From Entrophospora sp. SA101 (taxonomy: Eukaryota; Glomeromycota; Glomeromycetes; Entrophosporales; Entrophosporaceae): a DNA stretch of 17,916 nucleotides. A program made the translations under genes and the position numbers. The DNA lies in assembly GCA_958430865.1 (NCBI GenBank), contig CAUDNR010003735.1, positions 30,740-48,655 on the forward strand. Reading direction: 5' to 3'. Positions 7,998-17,394 of this stretch are shown piece after piece (position 1 is the stretch's first letter; every line of letters starts with the position of its first letter). The notes under the pieces were generated by a model, which had not been told where the DNA came from, made no database searches, and saw nothing but the letters and a program-made list of their open reading frames with translations.

Positions 7998-8097
7998 TAT
8001 GTGAAACTGAAACTATGTGAAATCTAAAATTTTGGCTAATTTGAATTTCATGTATATACGTGAATTGCAAATTCACATAGATTTCATTTTCATGCAC
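7998..8097. mobile_element. Small inverted-repeat element (MITE-like)
   Basis: The arm at 7998-8021 (GTATGTGAAACTGAAACTATGTGAA) matches the reverse complement of 8072-8097 with a few mismatches and one gap; CTATGTGAA at 8013-8021 is exact against TTCACATAG at 8072-8080. The matching place in transposon A (about 940-985) has no such sequence. No clear target duplication is visible. Confidence 0.5.
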
Positions 8098-8413
8098 AAC
8101 AAATATAAAATATAAATCACCACATGTGATTTGTTACAGCAATAATGACATTTTCTGTTTATTATCAATGATGATGTCTTTTCTTATTTTGATTATTAAT
8201 GACAATAAACCAATTTGAATCTAAGCCATAATTATTTTTCATGGGGAAGTTGACCAACAAGTTGCTGAACAATAATATCTTTTAAATCATTTACCTAAAA
8301 CTATTCAATTAATTCGTTCAAGTTTAATTCCTTTCCTTCAATTTTAAAACAATTATAAAAAACTACAAAGTGAACATAAAATTATAAAATTATATATATA
8401 GGGATAAGTGTAT

Positions 8414-10125
8414 ATGAAAAGTAATAAATATAATGGTTCTAATGAATATGAAAAAGCCATTGATTTTTTAGAAAAAGGTTGTGATTGTGGTTGCTCTTCA
8501 AGAATTCCCAAAGAAGAATTTGCAGAATTAAGGGAATCCTTTCAAGCTCTTTCCAAGTCTGAACAAAACATTTTTAATGGCATGGATCAAAGCAATAGGT
8601 GGTGGATCAATAAGCACTAGTAGACACCTTAAAAGAAATAAAAGAACTTTTTATCGATGGGATCACAACACACCTCTTTGTCAAAAAACTTATCTCGATA
8701 TGCTAGGAATTGGTAGAAACTACTTTGAAAATATCACAAATCATCTAACAAGCCATGTTCTTTTACCAAGAGTTCAATTACAATGTAAAAAGAATGCCTC
8801 AATGGAAAACTAAAATTGGTAATTGATAAAAATGTTGCTGAATTAGTAAAGAATTTTCTAGAAATTATGCAGAAGTTCATGGATTACCAAGTCCAGGAAG
8901 AAGTAACAATAGAATAACTCAATCTATTGTATTCTTACCAGCTGAAATGAGTTATAAATCAATGCATAGAAATTTTCTAGCTGGTCTGGAAGAAGATAAC
9001 AAATTGAAATCCTTAAAATATGATGCTTTCAGAAAATTATGACATCAATTGACACCAGAAATTCAAATTATGAGTCCAAGGACTGATTTGTGTGATACTT
9101 GTCAACATTTTAGAGATGGTTTACATTATAATGCTCACCAAGAGGAAGAAGCTAAAGATTTACTCAAAGATTTAAAGAACATTTGTCCAAGGCCAAATTA
9201 GAAAAAAATTATTATAATAAAAGCACCAAATTAGCAGAAGAACAAAGAAAACTGATTGATCAACATTATTCAAAGAGTAAAACACAATATTCTAGTACTG
9301 ATGCTACTACTCATTATAGTTATGATTGAGCCCAAAATGTTCACATGTCACATTTAGATCAACAAGTAAGTAAAATTTATCTTAGTCCATGTAAAGTTCA
9401 TTAATTTGGTATTCAAGATGAAACAGTAAAGGAACAAATTAATTATGTTCTTAATGAAGATGAAATTATAGGAAAAGGTCCTAATGGCACACTTGGTATG
9501 ATTTTTGATGGAATTAAAAAATTGAATAAAGGTGAAAAGCATTTAATGATTACTTGTGATAATGCTGGTGGACAAAACAAAAATAACACTATATTTGATT
9601 TTATTTATATCTAGTAATTTGTGGTTATTATGAAAGCATTGAATTGAATTTCATGATTCTAGGACATACCAAATTCAAATGTGATGGTAATTTTGGCATG
9701 ATTAAAAAACTCTATAGAAGAACAAGTGTAGATTGTGTAGAACATGTGGTTGAGGTGATAAAAAAGTCTAGTTCAGCAGGATTGAATAAAGGTTTTCAAT
9801 ACCTAGATATTAAACCAATTTTGGGAATTTATTTCAAAAAATTACCAAGTATACAGAAATATCAACATTTTCTTTTTGAAACATCTAATTTTGGTACGGT
9901 GAAAGTTCAAGTAGTTGTTAATGGACCTTTGACTGAACTCAATTTATTAAAAACCAAGAAAACAGATATTTTGATGAAATCAGATCTTTATCTATTTTAG
10001 TATTGACACTACCTCCTTTGGATTACAAGAGGCAAGAATACCTTTATAATAATATTCACCCATTTGTGAAAGATGAATACAAAGATATTACTTGCCCAAG
10101 ACCAATCTATACTGGAAATGAATAG
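8414..10125 (+). pseudogene. DUF7869-like transposase-type protein, broken (copy B)
   Basis: The start is ATG 8414 (MKSNKYNG), by comparison with copy A; an in-frame GTG lies two codons earlier. The first part is cleaner than in A: KGCDCGCSSRIP, ELRESFQALSKSEQN, then a 1-base loss near 8570 shifts the frame to MAWIKAIGGG and RWDHNTPLCQKTYLD (8577-8813). Further frameshifts occur near 8790 and 8860. The rest repeats copy A exactly, including TGA at 9040, 9327 and 9596, the frameshift near 9180 and TAG at 9998. The Cys pair LCDTCQ, CDNAGGQNKN and GHTKFKCDGNFG are present. The protein would have been a DDE-type transposase-like enzyme of about 560 residues. It cannot be made from this copy. Confidence 0.75.
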
Positions 10126-10307
10126 AATATTTAGAATAAAATCGTCTTCATGACTTTATCACTAGTTAATTTGTCCTTTACTGTCATTAAGCTTGACAAA
10201 TATCATTAGCCTTTTCCACTTGTAAAAAAATACTAAAATAATTTATATACTTAATATACCTTACCTTACATAAAAAGGATATAAGTATATCAAAAGAATA
10301 AATAAAA
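10126..10307. other. Spacer between transposon and bacterial-like block, copy B
   Basis: This is identical to 3305-3486. No gene is seen. It contains TTGACA near 10194 without a properly spaced -10 box. Confidence 0.4.
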
Positions 10308-10313
10308 AAAGGA
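10308..10313 (+). promoter_or_regulatory. Shine-Dalgarno-like AAAGGA before ATG 10318
   Basis: Same sequence and spacing as at 3487-3492, five bases between GG and the ATG. Confidence 0.55.
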
Positions 10314-10317
10314 AATC

Positions 10318-11197
10318 ATGACAAACATCCTAAAAGAACAACAACAAGCAAACAAAGAACCATTAAACGAAATCAAAACATCAAAAAAGCAATTAGCTGA
10401 TAAAGATCAAGAAACTGAAAAGTTTAAAGTGCCCTTACAATTTAACAGTTGAATAATGAAAAGATTAGATGATGAATAGCTACTATTTTAAGTGAAAGTC
10501 ATTACACTAACAATCCTGATGTAGATGTAGTTGGTGAAATTATGAGAGTTTATTGTGACCAGGAAAAGTGATCTGGTTTTTGTAAGATGTTTCTACTGAA
10601 CCAGTTCATAGGCATGTAATTCTTAATACTTATTAATATTATCCTTATTATAAGCAAACAGTAAACTTTACCAGGTAAGAGATAAGGCTAAAAGAGATAT
10701 TTTTATTAACCTTATCAAGTTAAACTCTGAAGAGAGCAAAGAGCTATTTAGAAAGTGATTAAGAGAGGGCAAAATAGAAGATAATTTAACTCTACAAGGA
10801 ATCATAGAAAAAGGATATGAAGGATGAAATTCAATCAAACAAAGTTGTTATGATTATTATGACCTTAGAGATCTTTCTCTTGATGAGTTAATTGGTGTTT
10901 CGAATGAGTTAGTTATTAATGCTGATAAAAAATTTGCTAAAATAAGCGAAGGTTGATGAATTAGAAGCAAAGTTAAAAGAAAAAGATAACCGAATAGAAT
11001 AATTAGAAGACAGAATAGAAATTGAAGTCGAAACTAACTTGGAATCATTAGAAAAATCTTATGAATGACATGAACAAAAAGTCTTCGAAGTAGCCATGAG
11101 AAAGGATGTTTTCATCTTCGACCAGCAAATGATTATAGAAAAATTGAAAAAGTATTTGGAAACTAAGGATGAAGAATGACTAAGTTGGTTAAATTAA
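10318..11197 (+). pseudogene. Bacterial-type (UGA=Trp) coiled-coil protein relic 1, copy B
   Basis: This carries the same content and the same lesions as 3497-4376. TGA occurs at 10450, 10569, 10756, 10825, 11066 and 11177 where Trp fits, TAG at 10477 follows a 1-base loss, and there is a TAA in RIE-stop-LEDRIE. The Lys/Glu-rich C-terminal third looks like coiled coil. The protein family is unknown. Identity with copy A, lesions included, shows that decay preceded the duplication and that the fungus is not maintaining the frame. Confidence 0.6.
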
Positions 11198-11887
11198 CTG
11201 AACCTAAAATTAAGAATTTTCAACAACTTCGAAAGTTGGTAAATACAGCAAAAGAAAAAACTAATACAATTAAAGAAAGTGTTAAGGAAAAGTTTAATTG
11301 CTCACATCTTACAAAAGAATAAGTAATTGTGAAACTAGAATATAGAATTCTTGAGGTAGCGGAAAAAGATAACCAAGATTGTAATTATTGTTTACTAGAT
11401 TTTCATTCTGGATACAGTTTAATTCTTAATGTTGCTACTCACCAGTTAGCAACATTTAAAGACAATGGCGATTATGTTTACATAGCTTATATTTGTGGCA
11501 ATCGCAAAGAAGAATTAGAAAATGACATTCTTCCTCACTGTGAACTTTGTGGAAGACTAAAGAGGAACAGAAAAGGTTGCTTTTGTAATCTATTAGAAAA
11601 TAGGTCAAACCAATTACTCTCTATGGAAGAAATTACCTAGAGAATAAAACTAGAACTAGAAAAGGAGTTATCAACTGTCAAAGAAGAGTTAAGTATTGAA
11701 AGAGAGGAAATAGCTAAGTTTCAGGAAAAATCTGAAGAATGAAGTAAAAAACGGAAACAAGAGTTATTGGATAAGATAAAGAGTTTAGAAGGAAAACAGG
11801 GAATTAAAAGATCAACAGAATGGACAAATTGCTCAAATCGAAACTAAAGAAACTAAGAAACGACCTTGATTGAAAATAAGAAAGTAA
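11176..11887 (+). pseudogene. Bacterial-type (UGA=Trp) Cys-rich protein relic 2, copy B
   Basis: Identical to 4355-5066. The frame starts at ATG 11176 inside the end of relic 1. It has TAA at 11320 and TAG at 11638, a frameshift near 11795, and TGA at 11740 and 11867 in Trp-compatible places; it stops at TAA 11885-11887. The open middle (11329-11640, 103 codons) holds CNYC, HCELCGR and GCFC, a possible zinc site. Only this middle piece is open under the standard code, and it begins with GTG, so I do not annotate it as a fungal gene. Confidence 0.6.
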
Positions 11888-11926
11888 TTTAAAAAATTTT
11901 CCTCTGTATAAATTGAAATTAATTCC

Positions 11927-11949
11927 AACTATCAAAGAAAATGATAGTT
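11927..11949 (+). terminator. Hairpin after relic 2, copy B
   Basis: AACTATCA/TGATAGTT forms an 8-bp stem, identical to 5106-5128. It has a weak T tail. Confidence 0.4.
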
Positions 11950-11979
11950 ATTTCCTTTCAAAGATTTTTAGGTAATAAT

Positions 11980-12004
11980 GCATCATCATGATGCTTTCTT
12001 TTTT
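11980..12004 (+). terminator. Rho-independent-type terminator, copy B
   Basis: GCATCAT/ATGATGC forms a hairpin at 11980-11994, followed by TTTCTTTTTT. Same as 5159-5183. Confidence 0.55.
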
Positions 12005-12012
12005 AACATTTA

Positions 12013-12165
12013 TTATTTGTCTTTCTTCTTGGTAAATTTCATAAGTTTCCTTAGATAAGCTTCAATTGCCTGAGTATCATTTATTTTAAAATATAAGGAG
12101 CAATTTTTTCACCTTGTTCCTTTTTTATAATACTTCTAATGATGCCGTAATTTTTTTGGTTTCAT
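12013..12165 (-). pseudogene. Small convergent bacterial-like relic, copy B
   Basis: This corresponds to 5522-5674 and shows the original single-unit context. ATG at 12165-12163 begins MKPKK, then frameshifted pieces KKEQGEKIAPYILK and INDTQAIEAYLRKLMKFTKKKDK end at TAA. The function is unknown. It is either a short decayed bacterial gene or a chance set of frames. Confidence 0.35.
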
Positions 12166-12832
12166 GGTAGATCTAATGTAAATGAGTTTCATATTAACTA
12201 TTTTTATATAGGGGTAGTTCTACATATCACTTAACAAATGGGACATTAGACATTATAAAACTGTTGATTATGATCACATTACAAATGACTAAATTTGATC
12301 CCTGAAATCCTTAGTGGTGCAAATGTTCACTTTGTTGGTTTTGTTGCAATGTGCCCCAAATACACTATATTGTATGTATCAAAGGAAAATTTTTTAATTT
12401 ATCAGTGGAAATATTATGATTCTTTTTTTCAAGATATCTTTACCTGAGGTGGGGGTATGTCAGCACCTAATAAGCTATCCATATTATCACAACAATAAAT
12501 CTATCAACCTACAAGTAATTATGATCCCAACAAAGGAATTGCATAAAGTTTATATAAGGAGCTTTGACATGAAAGAGTTTAATCAAAAAAATATTAAAAA
12601 ATATTAGAAAATATTTATTTACATCTAAAAAAAAACAATAAATTATAAATATTATGAATGATATCAATAATAAAAAATTTAATTAATTAAATATAATAAA
12701 GAACTTTTTACAAAAATGTTCTGGTTATATAAATAAGATATTAATAATGTTCTTTCTATTTTATCTATCTCTCATTTCTGCCATTTTTTTCCTTCCTTCT
12801 ATCTATAACCATCCATATCATTATGTACAATT
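12166..12832. other. Non-coding 3' flank of the coiled-coil gene
   Basis: This is identical to 5675-6341, apart from anything missed by eye. Downstream of the minus-strand stop codon the strand contains AATAAA about 220 bases on (near 12613), a possible polyadenylation signal. No other gene is visible. Confidence 0.5.
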
Positions 12833-15800
12833 TTATGAATTGAGATTCCATTTTGATTTTAACCTTTCTATTTGTACTTCACCACGTCTTTTGATCTCAT
12901 CAATAACTTCTTGTAATTTCTTTTCTCGATTTAATAATTGTGTTTCCATTTCTGTTATTTTAGATGTTAGAACATCAACTGTTAATGAATTTATATTATT
13001 ATTAGTACCGCTAGTTTTATATTTTTGATTTGGTTGTTCATATTGTTGTTGATTATATGAATTGAATGCTTTTCTAAATATTGTATTTTCTTCTTTTAAT
13101 TGATTGAAATGTTTCAACATGTTTTCATTTACCTCTTCAGCTATTATAGGATCATCAACTTCCTCTTCCTTTCTAATGGAAAGAACTTTGTTAACATTTT
13201 TTAATGAATACCCACCATCATTACTACCATTAAAAACTGACGGAATAATTGATGTTAACAATTCACGTTGCTTCTTAATCACACTTTCAAGTCCTATACA
13301 TTTTCCTTTCAACATGTTAATCTCCATTTCTTTATCAGTGATTGATTTTTTTATTTCAACTATGTCACTATTGTCTATTATTAAACTGGATTTGTTTGCT
13401 TTTTGTAAAATTTTTAATGTGTTATCATGTGTCAATTTCCTAATCTCCTCAGAAATAATTAGTTCCGATTTCAACTTAATATTTTCTCTAGTTAAAAACT
13501 CAATCTGATTACAAAGTTTATCATGTTCTGATATAATTATTGTTGTTGTTGTTGTTGTTGCACTCATCATTGTAGTAGTTGTCATTTGTGTTTTAGATGA
13601 ATTATTATTATTGTTTTTATTTTCAGTGGTAGTAATTGCAGTAGCAGTTGAAGAAGATGAATAAGGAGGAGGGGTTTGCATTCCATTATTATTGTTGTTG
13701 TTGCTGTTGCTGTTGCTGCTGCCGCCAGAAATATTCAATTGCTGCCCGTTATCAAAGTCATCATTACTATTACTACTATTGTTCTCACGATTTAATTTTC
13801 TTATATTTGCTTTTCGTTCCATTTGCAATAACTCTTGTAAATGTTGAACTTGTACTTTTAATTTCTTAACTGATGTGTCATATCCACTTCCCCAACTCAT
13901 TTTTTCTCTAGACAATGCTACCAATTTTGCTTCTGCTTCTGTTGCTCTTTGATGTGCTGCATCTCGTTGCATAGTTCTTTCAACTATAGTTCTTTCCAGT
14001 TGTGCTATAAGCTGTTCAATAGCTGATATTTCTTGATTATCTCCAAGAATTCCAAACAAATCCATAATATCACTGGTAATAGGTAGTGATGATAAATCTT
14101 CAATGTCACTTTTACTGTTGTTATTATTGTTATTATTATTATTAATTGATGCTACCTTACCATTATTATTATTTGTGGTAACAATAGGAGGATTGCTACC
14201 ATTCACATTATCACCAATTACTGTTGCTGTAGTGGTATTGGTGGTTGCTATACTTTGTGCTGCTTGTGTTTTTTCAACATAATCCTCAAATTCTTCTGTC
14301 TTTAAAAGATATGCATTTTGATAATATTCTAATTGTTCCTCTTTTCTTTTTAATTTTGCTACTAATTCTTCAATAATTGATTGTTTGGTTTCTATTTCAT
14401 TTAATAAGTTAGTAATGGATTGCATAGGTTGTGGTGGCACAGGACTGCTAACATTTGCAGTAGAGCTGGATTCAGTTGCATCTGGTGGCATCTCCAACAA
14501 CAATTCTTCCATTTCATGCATTTTACGGTCATGTTCTTCTTTTTGTACTTTATACTCTTTTCTAAGGTTTTCAATTTCTTCCTCAAGTTTATTTTTATCT
14601 CCATTCAATATATTTGAATCTTTCTCAAATTTTTCTTTCATTTCTCTAAGCTCATCTTCTAATTTGGTATTTTTATCATTCAATTCATCAATATATTCTT
14701 GAATTGCCTCATCTTCTGTTAAATCTGTCCTTCCACTCTTGGCACTAATATTTGATACTATTGAAGGTGTTGGACTTGCTGTACGACTAACATTTGAACG
14801 TGGTAAAGCACCAATAGATGATTGTGATGTAGATCTTTTTAAGGATTTTGCTGTTGTTGTTGGAGACCTAGGAGGTTCTTTGCTATATCCATATAAATCT
14901 TTACTACTAGTAATATCTGTAACAGATTTACGCCTTTTCTTTGGTTGCAAAAGTCGCATTCTTCGTAAATCATTATATATTTTTTCAAATTCTGGTGAAC
15001 TATTATTAGCCATATCTTCTACCTTATCAAGTGCATTCTGTAATTTCCTAAATCTAGTTTCACGTGCCTCTCTTGAATTAGCTTCTTTTTTAATTTTTTC
15101 TATTTGTGACTCATATGTATACTTCATTATATTCATCTCTTCTGTCAGTTTCTCCAATGATGCCGTTTTAGAAAAATTAATCTGTTCAATTTCTTCATTT
15201 GCTTCAGATAATTTTCGCTCTAATTCATCTATTTTAATAAAATCTTCTGTTTCTCTATCTCTCAAATCACTCACTTCTTTTTTCAATCCTTCCATTTCTT
15301 TAAGTGCCATTTCCTTAAACTCCAATGTCTTTTCTTTTTCTTTTAATTTTTCAATTTCTTTTTTCATCTCTTCCATTTGTTGCATAGTTTCACCTGGCAC
15401 AACTACTTGATTTTCTTGAAACAGTTCTTTCAACTGTTCATTTTCTTTACAAAGTTCATTAACTCTATTTAATAGACTTCCTTGTTCATTACCAGAATGC
15501 CTAAATTGTTCATTCATTTTCTTCAATTCATTAACTAATTTATCATTCTCTTGCTGGTAACTAGAAACTAAAGCTTCTTTATCATCAATTTCTCTTTCAA
15601 TTCTTGACAAATCCTCATGTGTTAAAGCCAATGGTTCATGTTGCTGTTCAATCAAATCTTTAATATCAAATTCATAATTTTGTATTTTATTTCCTGCTTC
15701 CCACAATTCACCTTTTAAATATTCTATTTCAGCTTCTTTAGATGCAATAGCATGCATCAATTCTTGATTCCTTTTTAGAAGATGTGACTTCTCAGCAAGT

Positions 15801-16708
15801 GCCACAGTAGAATCTTGATACCTTTTTGAGAATTGATTCAATGTTTCTTGAAACTGGGTATTAATCACTTCTAATTCATTAGATATCTCATCAGTTTTCT
15901 CCTCATTTTTTTTATTGGATCTTTGATAGTCAATTGAACTTTCTGATGAATATTTTGTATGAACTGGAACAATCCTTGAATTTGCTCTACGTATAATTGC
16001 TCTTTTTTTTATTAGACGTGGTGAAGCAGGTGATCTGGTCATGTATCGTTGTTCTTTATGAATCACATGATTAACATTTGTGTCAATGGTTATAGAAGGA
16101 CTATTCTCTGAATTACTGGTTTCATTAGTAGTGGTGGTAGCATTAGGATTATTTTTAGAATTCTTAGGGTCGTTTTTGGTATTAGTTTTAGTAGCATTAT
16201 TGTTAGTATTGGTGGCAGTGGTTATTGATCTATCTTCTTCATCTTCTTCATCCTCTTCATCCTCATCATCCTCATCATCAATTTTTATTTCTTTTGGATC
16301 AATATTTAAAATTTTTAAAATATTTTTATGTGAAATTGATTTAATGTAATCATCTTCTTCACCTTCTTCATTATCATTAACTTTATTTTTTGATAAAATT
16401 GTTGATTTTTTTTTATCATTTTTTGTTGTAGTAGTAGTGGAAGTATCATCGCCTGAATAAATTCCAATTAGATTAGCAAAACGGGCTGACAATGAAGGTC
16501 CACTTAACAAATTATTACTATTATTGCTACTGCTACTATTATGGTTGTTGTTATTTTGTTTTTGTTTTTGTTTTTGTTTTTGTTTCTTATCATTTTTTTC
16601 TTTATTGTTTAACTCTTCAACACTTATTTGTCGAGCGGCCACTTCTAATTTTTTTTTCCTGATTATTTCATCAATCATTTCTCTTGGGACATTTGGAACA
16701 GGCCGCAT
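12833..16708 (-). CDS. Large coiled-coil protein, possibly CEP162-like
   Basis: This is an uninterrupted 1291-codon frame with A at -3 before the ATG at 16708, so it is probably an intronless or single-exon gene. In order it has a short conserved-looking start (MRPVPNVPREMIDEIIRKK); Lys/Gln then Asn/Ser tract (41-66); an acidic run (144-159); a Thr/Asn tract (162-200); a basic SPASPRLIKKR patch (226-241); long coiled coil (about 270-590); a basic Ser/Pro-rich linker (588-655) with many SP/TP sites; coiled coil (665-740 and 765-815); an Asn run (856-864); coiled coil (890-975); an Asn/Ser/Thr segment (980-1065); and a C-terminal coiled coil. There are no membrane segments or enzyme motifs. The shape suggests a cytoskeletal or centrosome/spindle-pole scaffold. 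The EALVSSYQQENDKL motif (378-391) and the C-terminal REKKLQEVIDEIKRR remind me of CEP162, but this is from memory and weak. The last 359 codons are duplicated at 6342-7421. Confidence 0.85.
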   Translation of the reverse strand: MRPVPNVPREMIDEIIRKKKLEVAARQISVEELNNKEKNDKKQKQKQKQKQNNNNHNSSSSNNSNNLLSGPSLSARFANLIGIYSGDDTSTTTTTKNDKKKSTILSKNKVNDNEEGEEDDYIKSISHKNILKILNIDPKEIKIDDEDDEDEEDEEDEEDRSITTATNTNNNATKTNTKNDPKNSKNNPNATTTTNETSNSENSPSITIDTNVNHVIHKEQRYMTRSPASPRLIKKRAIIRRANSRIVPVHTKYSSESSIDYQRSNKKNEEKTDEISNELEVINTQFQETLNQFSKRYQDSTVALAEKSHLLKRNQELMHAIASKEAEIEYLKGELWEAGNKIQNYEFDIKDLIEQQHEPLALTHEDLSRIEREIDDKEALVSSYQQENDKLVNELKKMNEQFRHSGNEQGSLLNRVNELCKENEQLKELFQENQVVVPGETMQQMEEMKKEIEKLKEKEKTLEFKEMALKEMEGLKKEVSDLRDRETEDFIKIDELERKLSEANEEIEQINFSKTASLEKLTEEMNIMKYTYESQIEKIKKEANSREARETRFRKLQNALDKVEDMANNSSPEFEKIYNDLRRMRLLQPKKRRKSVTDITSSKDLYGYSKEPPRSPTTTAKSLKRSTSQSSIGALPRSNVSRTASPTPSIVSNISAKSGRTDLTEDEAIQEYIDELNDKNTKLEDELREMKEKFEKDSNILNGDKNKLEEEIENLRKEYKVQKEEHDRKMHEMEELLLEMPPDATESSSTANVSSPVPPQPMQSITNLLNEIETKQSIIEELVAKLKRKEEQLEYYQNAYLLKTEEFEDYVEKTQAAQSIATTNTTTATVIGDNVNGSNPPIVTTNNNNGKVASINNNNNNNNNSKSDIEDLSSLPITSDIMDLFGILGDNQEISAIEQLIAQLERTIVERTMQRDAAHQRATEAEAKLVALSREKMSWGSGYDTSVKKLKVQVQHLQELLQMERKANIRKLNRENNSSNSNDDFDNGQQLNISGGSSNSNSNNNNNNGMQTPPPYSSSSTATAITTTENKNNNNNSSKTQMTTTTMMSATTTTTTIIISEHDKLCNQIEFLTRENIKLKSELIISEEIRKLTHDNTLKILQKANKSSLIIDNSDIVEIKKSITDKEMEINMLKGKCIGLESVIKKQRELLTSIIPSVFNGSNDGGYSLKNVNKVLSIRKEEEVDDPIIAEEVNENMLKHFNQLKEENTIFRKAFNSYNQQQYEQPNQKYKTSGTNNNINSLTVDVLTSKITEMETQLLNREKKLQEVIDEIKRRGEVQIERLKSKWNLNS
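16228..16282 (-). repeat. Asp/Glu trinucleotide tract in the coiled-coil gene
   Basis: Imperfect TCT/TCA/TCC triplets on the plus strand encode the DEDDEDEEDEEDEED run (residues about 144-159) on the minus strand. This is a likely length-variable microsatellite. Confidence 0.7.
16553..16585 (-). repeat. Lys-Gln hexamer microsatellite in the coiled-coil gene
   Basis: GTTTTT repeated at least four times on the plus strand (16558-16581) encodes alternating Lys-Gln at residues 42-51. This is a likely length polymorphism near the N-terminus. Confidence 0.75.
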
Positions 16709-17134
16709 TGTGAAAAGAAATTTTTTAATATAGAATGAATGATAGTTTGCGTTGTGTTACTGAAGATCAGAATTTATAACATCCATCCATTCATACACAC
16801 ACCCGCTAAAAATTTTGATAATAAATCATGTGATGTTCAACAAACAAGTTTACTTTTTCAATAGCCATAAAGCATCTTGACTTGAAATAGGAGTGTCTCT
16901 TTGATGTCTTCTTCATCCTGATTTTCTTCATTAAATTCGACATAGCAAATCATCATCATCAATGGAAAGATATTCTAAACCAGATAAAGGATTCGTAAAT
17001 ACTTTTAGTTCATTACATTATACCTTATATCATTTATTTCAAATAATCGTTTTAATTTTTTTGTTGGATTTTTATAGACAACATTTTTTATTTTTTATTA
17101 TTTTGCGATTATTATTATGGGTAATAGTTAGAGA
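16709..17134. other. Upstream region of the coiled-coil gene
   Basis: No firm gene. The minus strand has a TATAAAT 64 bases before the start codon. At 16858-16944 a 29-codon minus frame reads as acidic sequence (VEFNEENQDEEDIKETLLFQ) and ends at TGA; it might be the tail of a decayed gene, but an overlapping basic frame is equally open, so I do not call it. The 104-aa plus frame at 16962 looks like chance, being hydrophobic and AT-driven. Confidence 0.35.
16772..16778 (-). promoter_or_regulatory. Possible TATA box of the coiled-coil gene
   Basis: The minus strand reads GTTATAAATTC here, 64 bases upstream of the ATG at 16708. In such AT-rich DNA TATA matches are common, so the position is the main support. 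Confidence 0.3.
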
Positions 17135-17394
17135 TGTGCAGATCAGTACTATACGTATATTGCGTATAGTTCTAGATATGAAAAACATTTACGCCTTTGT
17201 CCAAATGCCACAATTCAAATTAAAAGAAATTATTTTGGAGAACATTTTAATACTTCAAATACTAGTGTACAGATAAATTACAACGTAATTGAGAAATTGA
17301 TGAAAATTCCATCGAAGAAGCTGATGAAAATTTTATTGAAGAATCAAATAAAAATGAAAGCAGTTTTGATTTTTATGATATTTTAATTCATTAA
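17135..17394 (+). pseudogene. Small decayed ORF with Cys/His-containing start and acidic tail
   Basis: From 17135 a frame reads CADQYYTYIAYSSRYEKHLR then LCPNATIQIKRNYFG and NTSNTSVQINYNVI. It then needs one frameshift near 17290 to reach an acidic tail (EIDENSIEEADENFIEESN, then SSFDFYDILIH) ending at TAA 17392-17394. YEKHLRLC is reminiscent of the second half of a C2H2-type finger, but the first Cys pair is not visible and a TAG lies just upstream. I do not recognise the family. The coherent composition on both sides of the shift suggests a broken gene or transposon-derived fragment rather than noise. Confidence 0.3.
17148..17170. repeat. Inverted repeat ACTATACG-N7-CGTATAGT
   Basis: A perfect 8-bp inverted repeat with a 7-base centre. 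Part of the arm (ACTATACGTATA) recurs near 17534. It lies inside the small decayed ORF, so it may be coincidental. Confidence 0.45.

Larger units (their letters stand above)
7708..10151 (+). mobile_element. Decayed DUF7869-like transposon, copy B
   Basis: The 5' non-coding part (7708-8413) aligns to 588-1366 with many substitutions and indels, including loss of about 60 bases near 8165 and gain of an inverted-repeat insert at 7998-8097. The coding body follows at 8414. From 9079 onward it is identical to copy A. It lacks the 0.2-kb insert seen in A. The right end is undefined for the same reason as in A. Confidence 0.6.
9079..13912 (+). repeat. Segmental duplication, copy B
   Basis: This is the partner of 2258-7421, in the same orientation, with about 1.66 kb between the end of A and the start of B. 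It runs from inside the transposon through the bacterial-like block into codon 933 of the coiled-coil gene. It holds one 330-bp unit (11835-12164) where A has two. Since the gene is intact only here, B is the likely parent locus and A the derived copy. Confidence 0.92.

Noticed and set aside
12747..13869. Plus-strand frames of 93, 134 and 73 aa, and their twins at 6256-7378
   Set aside because: All lie antisense to the coiled-coil gene or its fragment. The Cys run in the 73-aa frame is the antisense of a triplet repeat.
14739..15410. 223-aa plus-strand open frame
   Set aside because: It is antisense to the intact coiled-coil gene; its Ser/Leu/Phe-rich composition is the mirror of Lys/Glu-rich codons, so it is a shadow frame.
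16962..17276. 104-aa plus-strand frame
   Set aside because: Hydrophobic, Ile/Leu/Phe-rich sequence typical of AT-rich noise. It overlaps a more coherent frame beginning at 17135.
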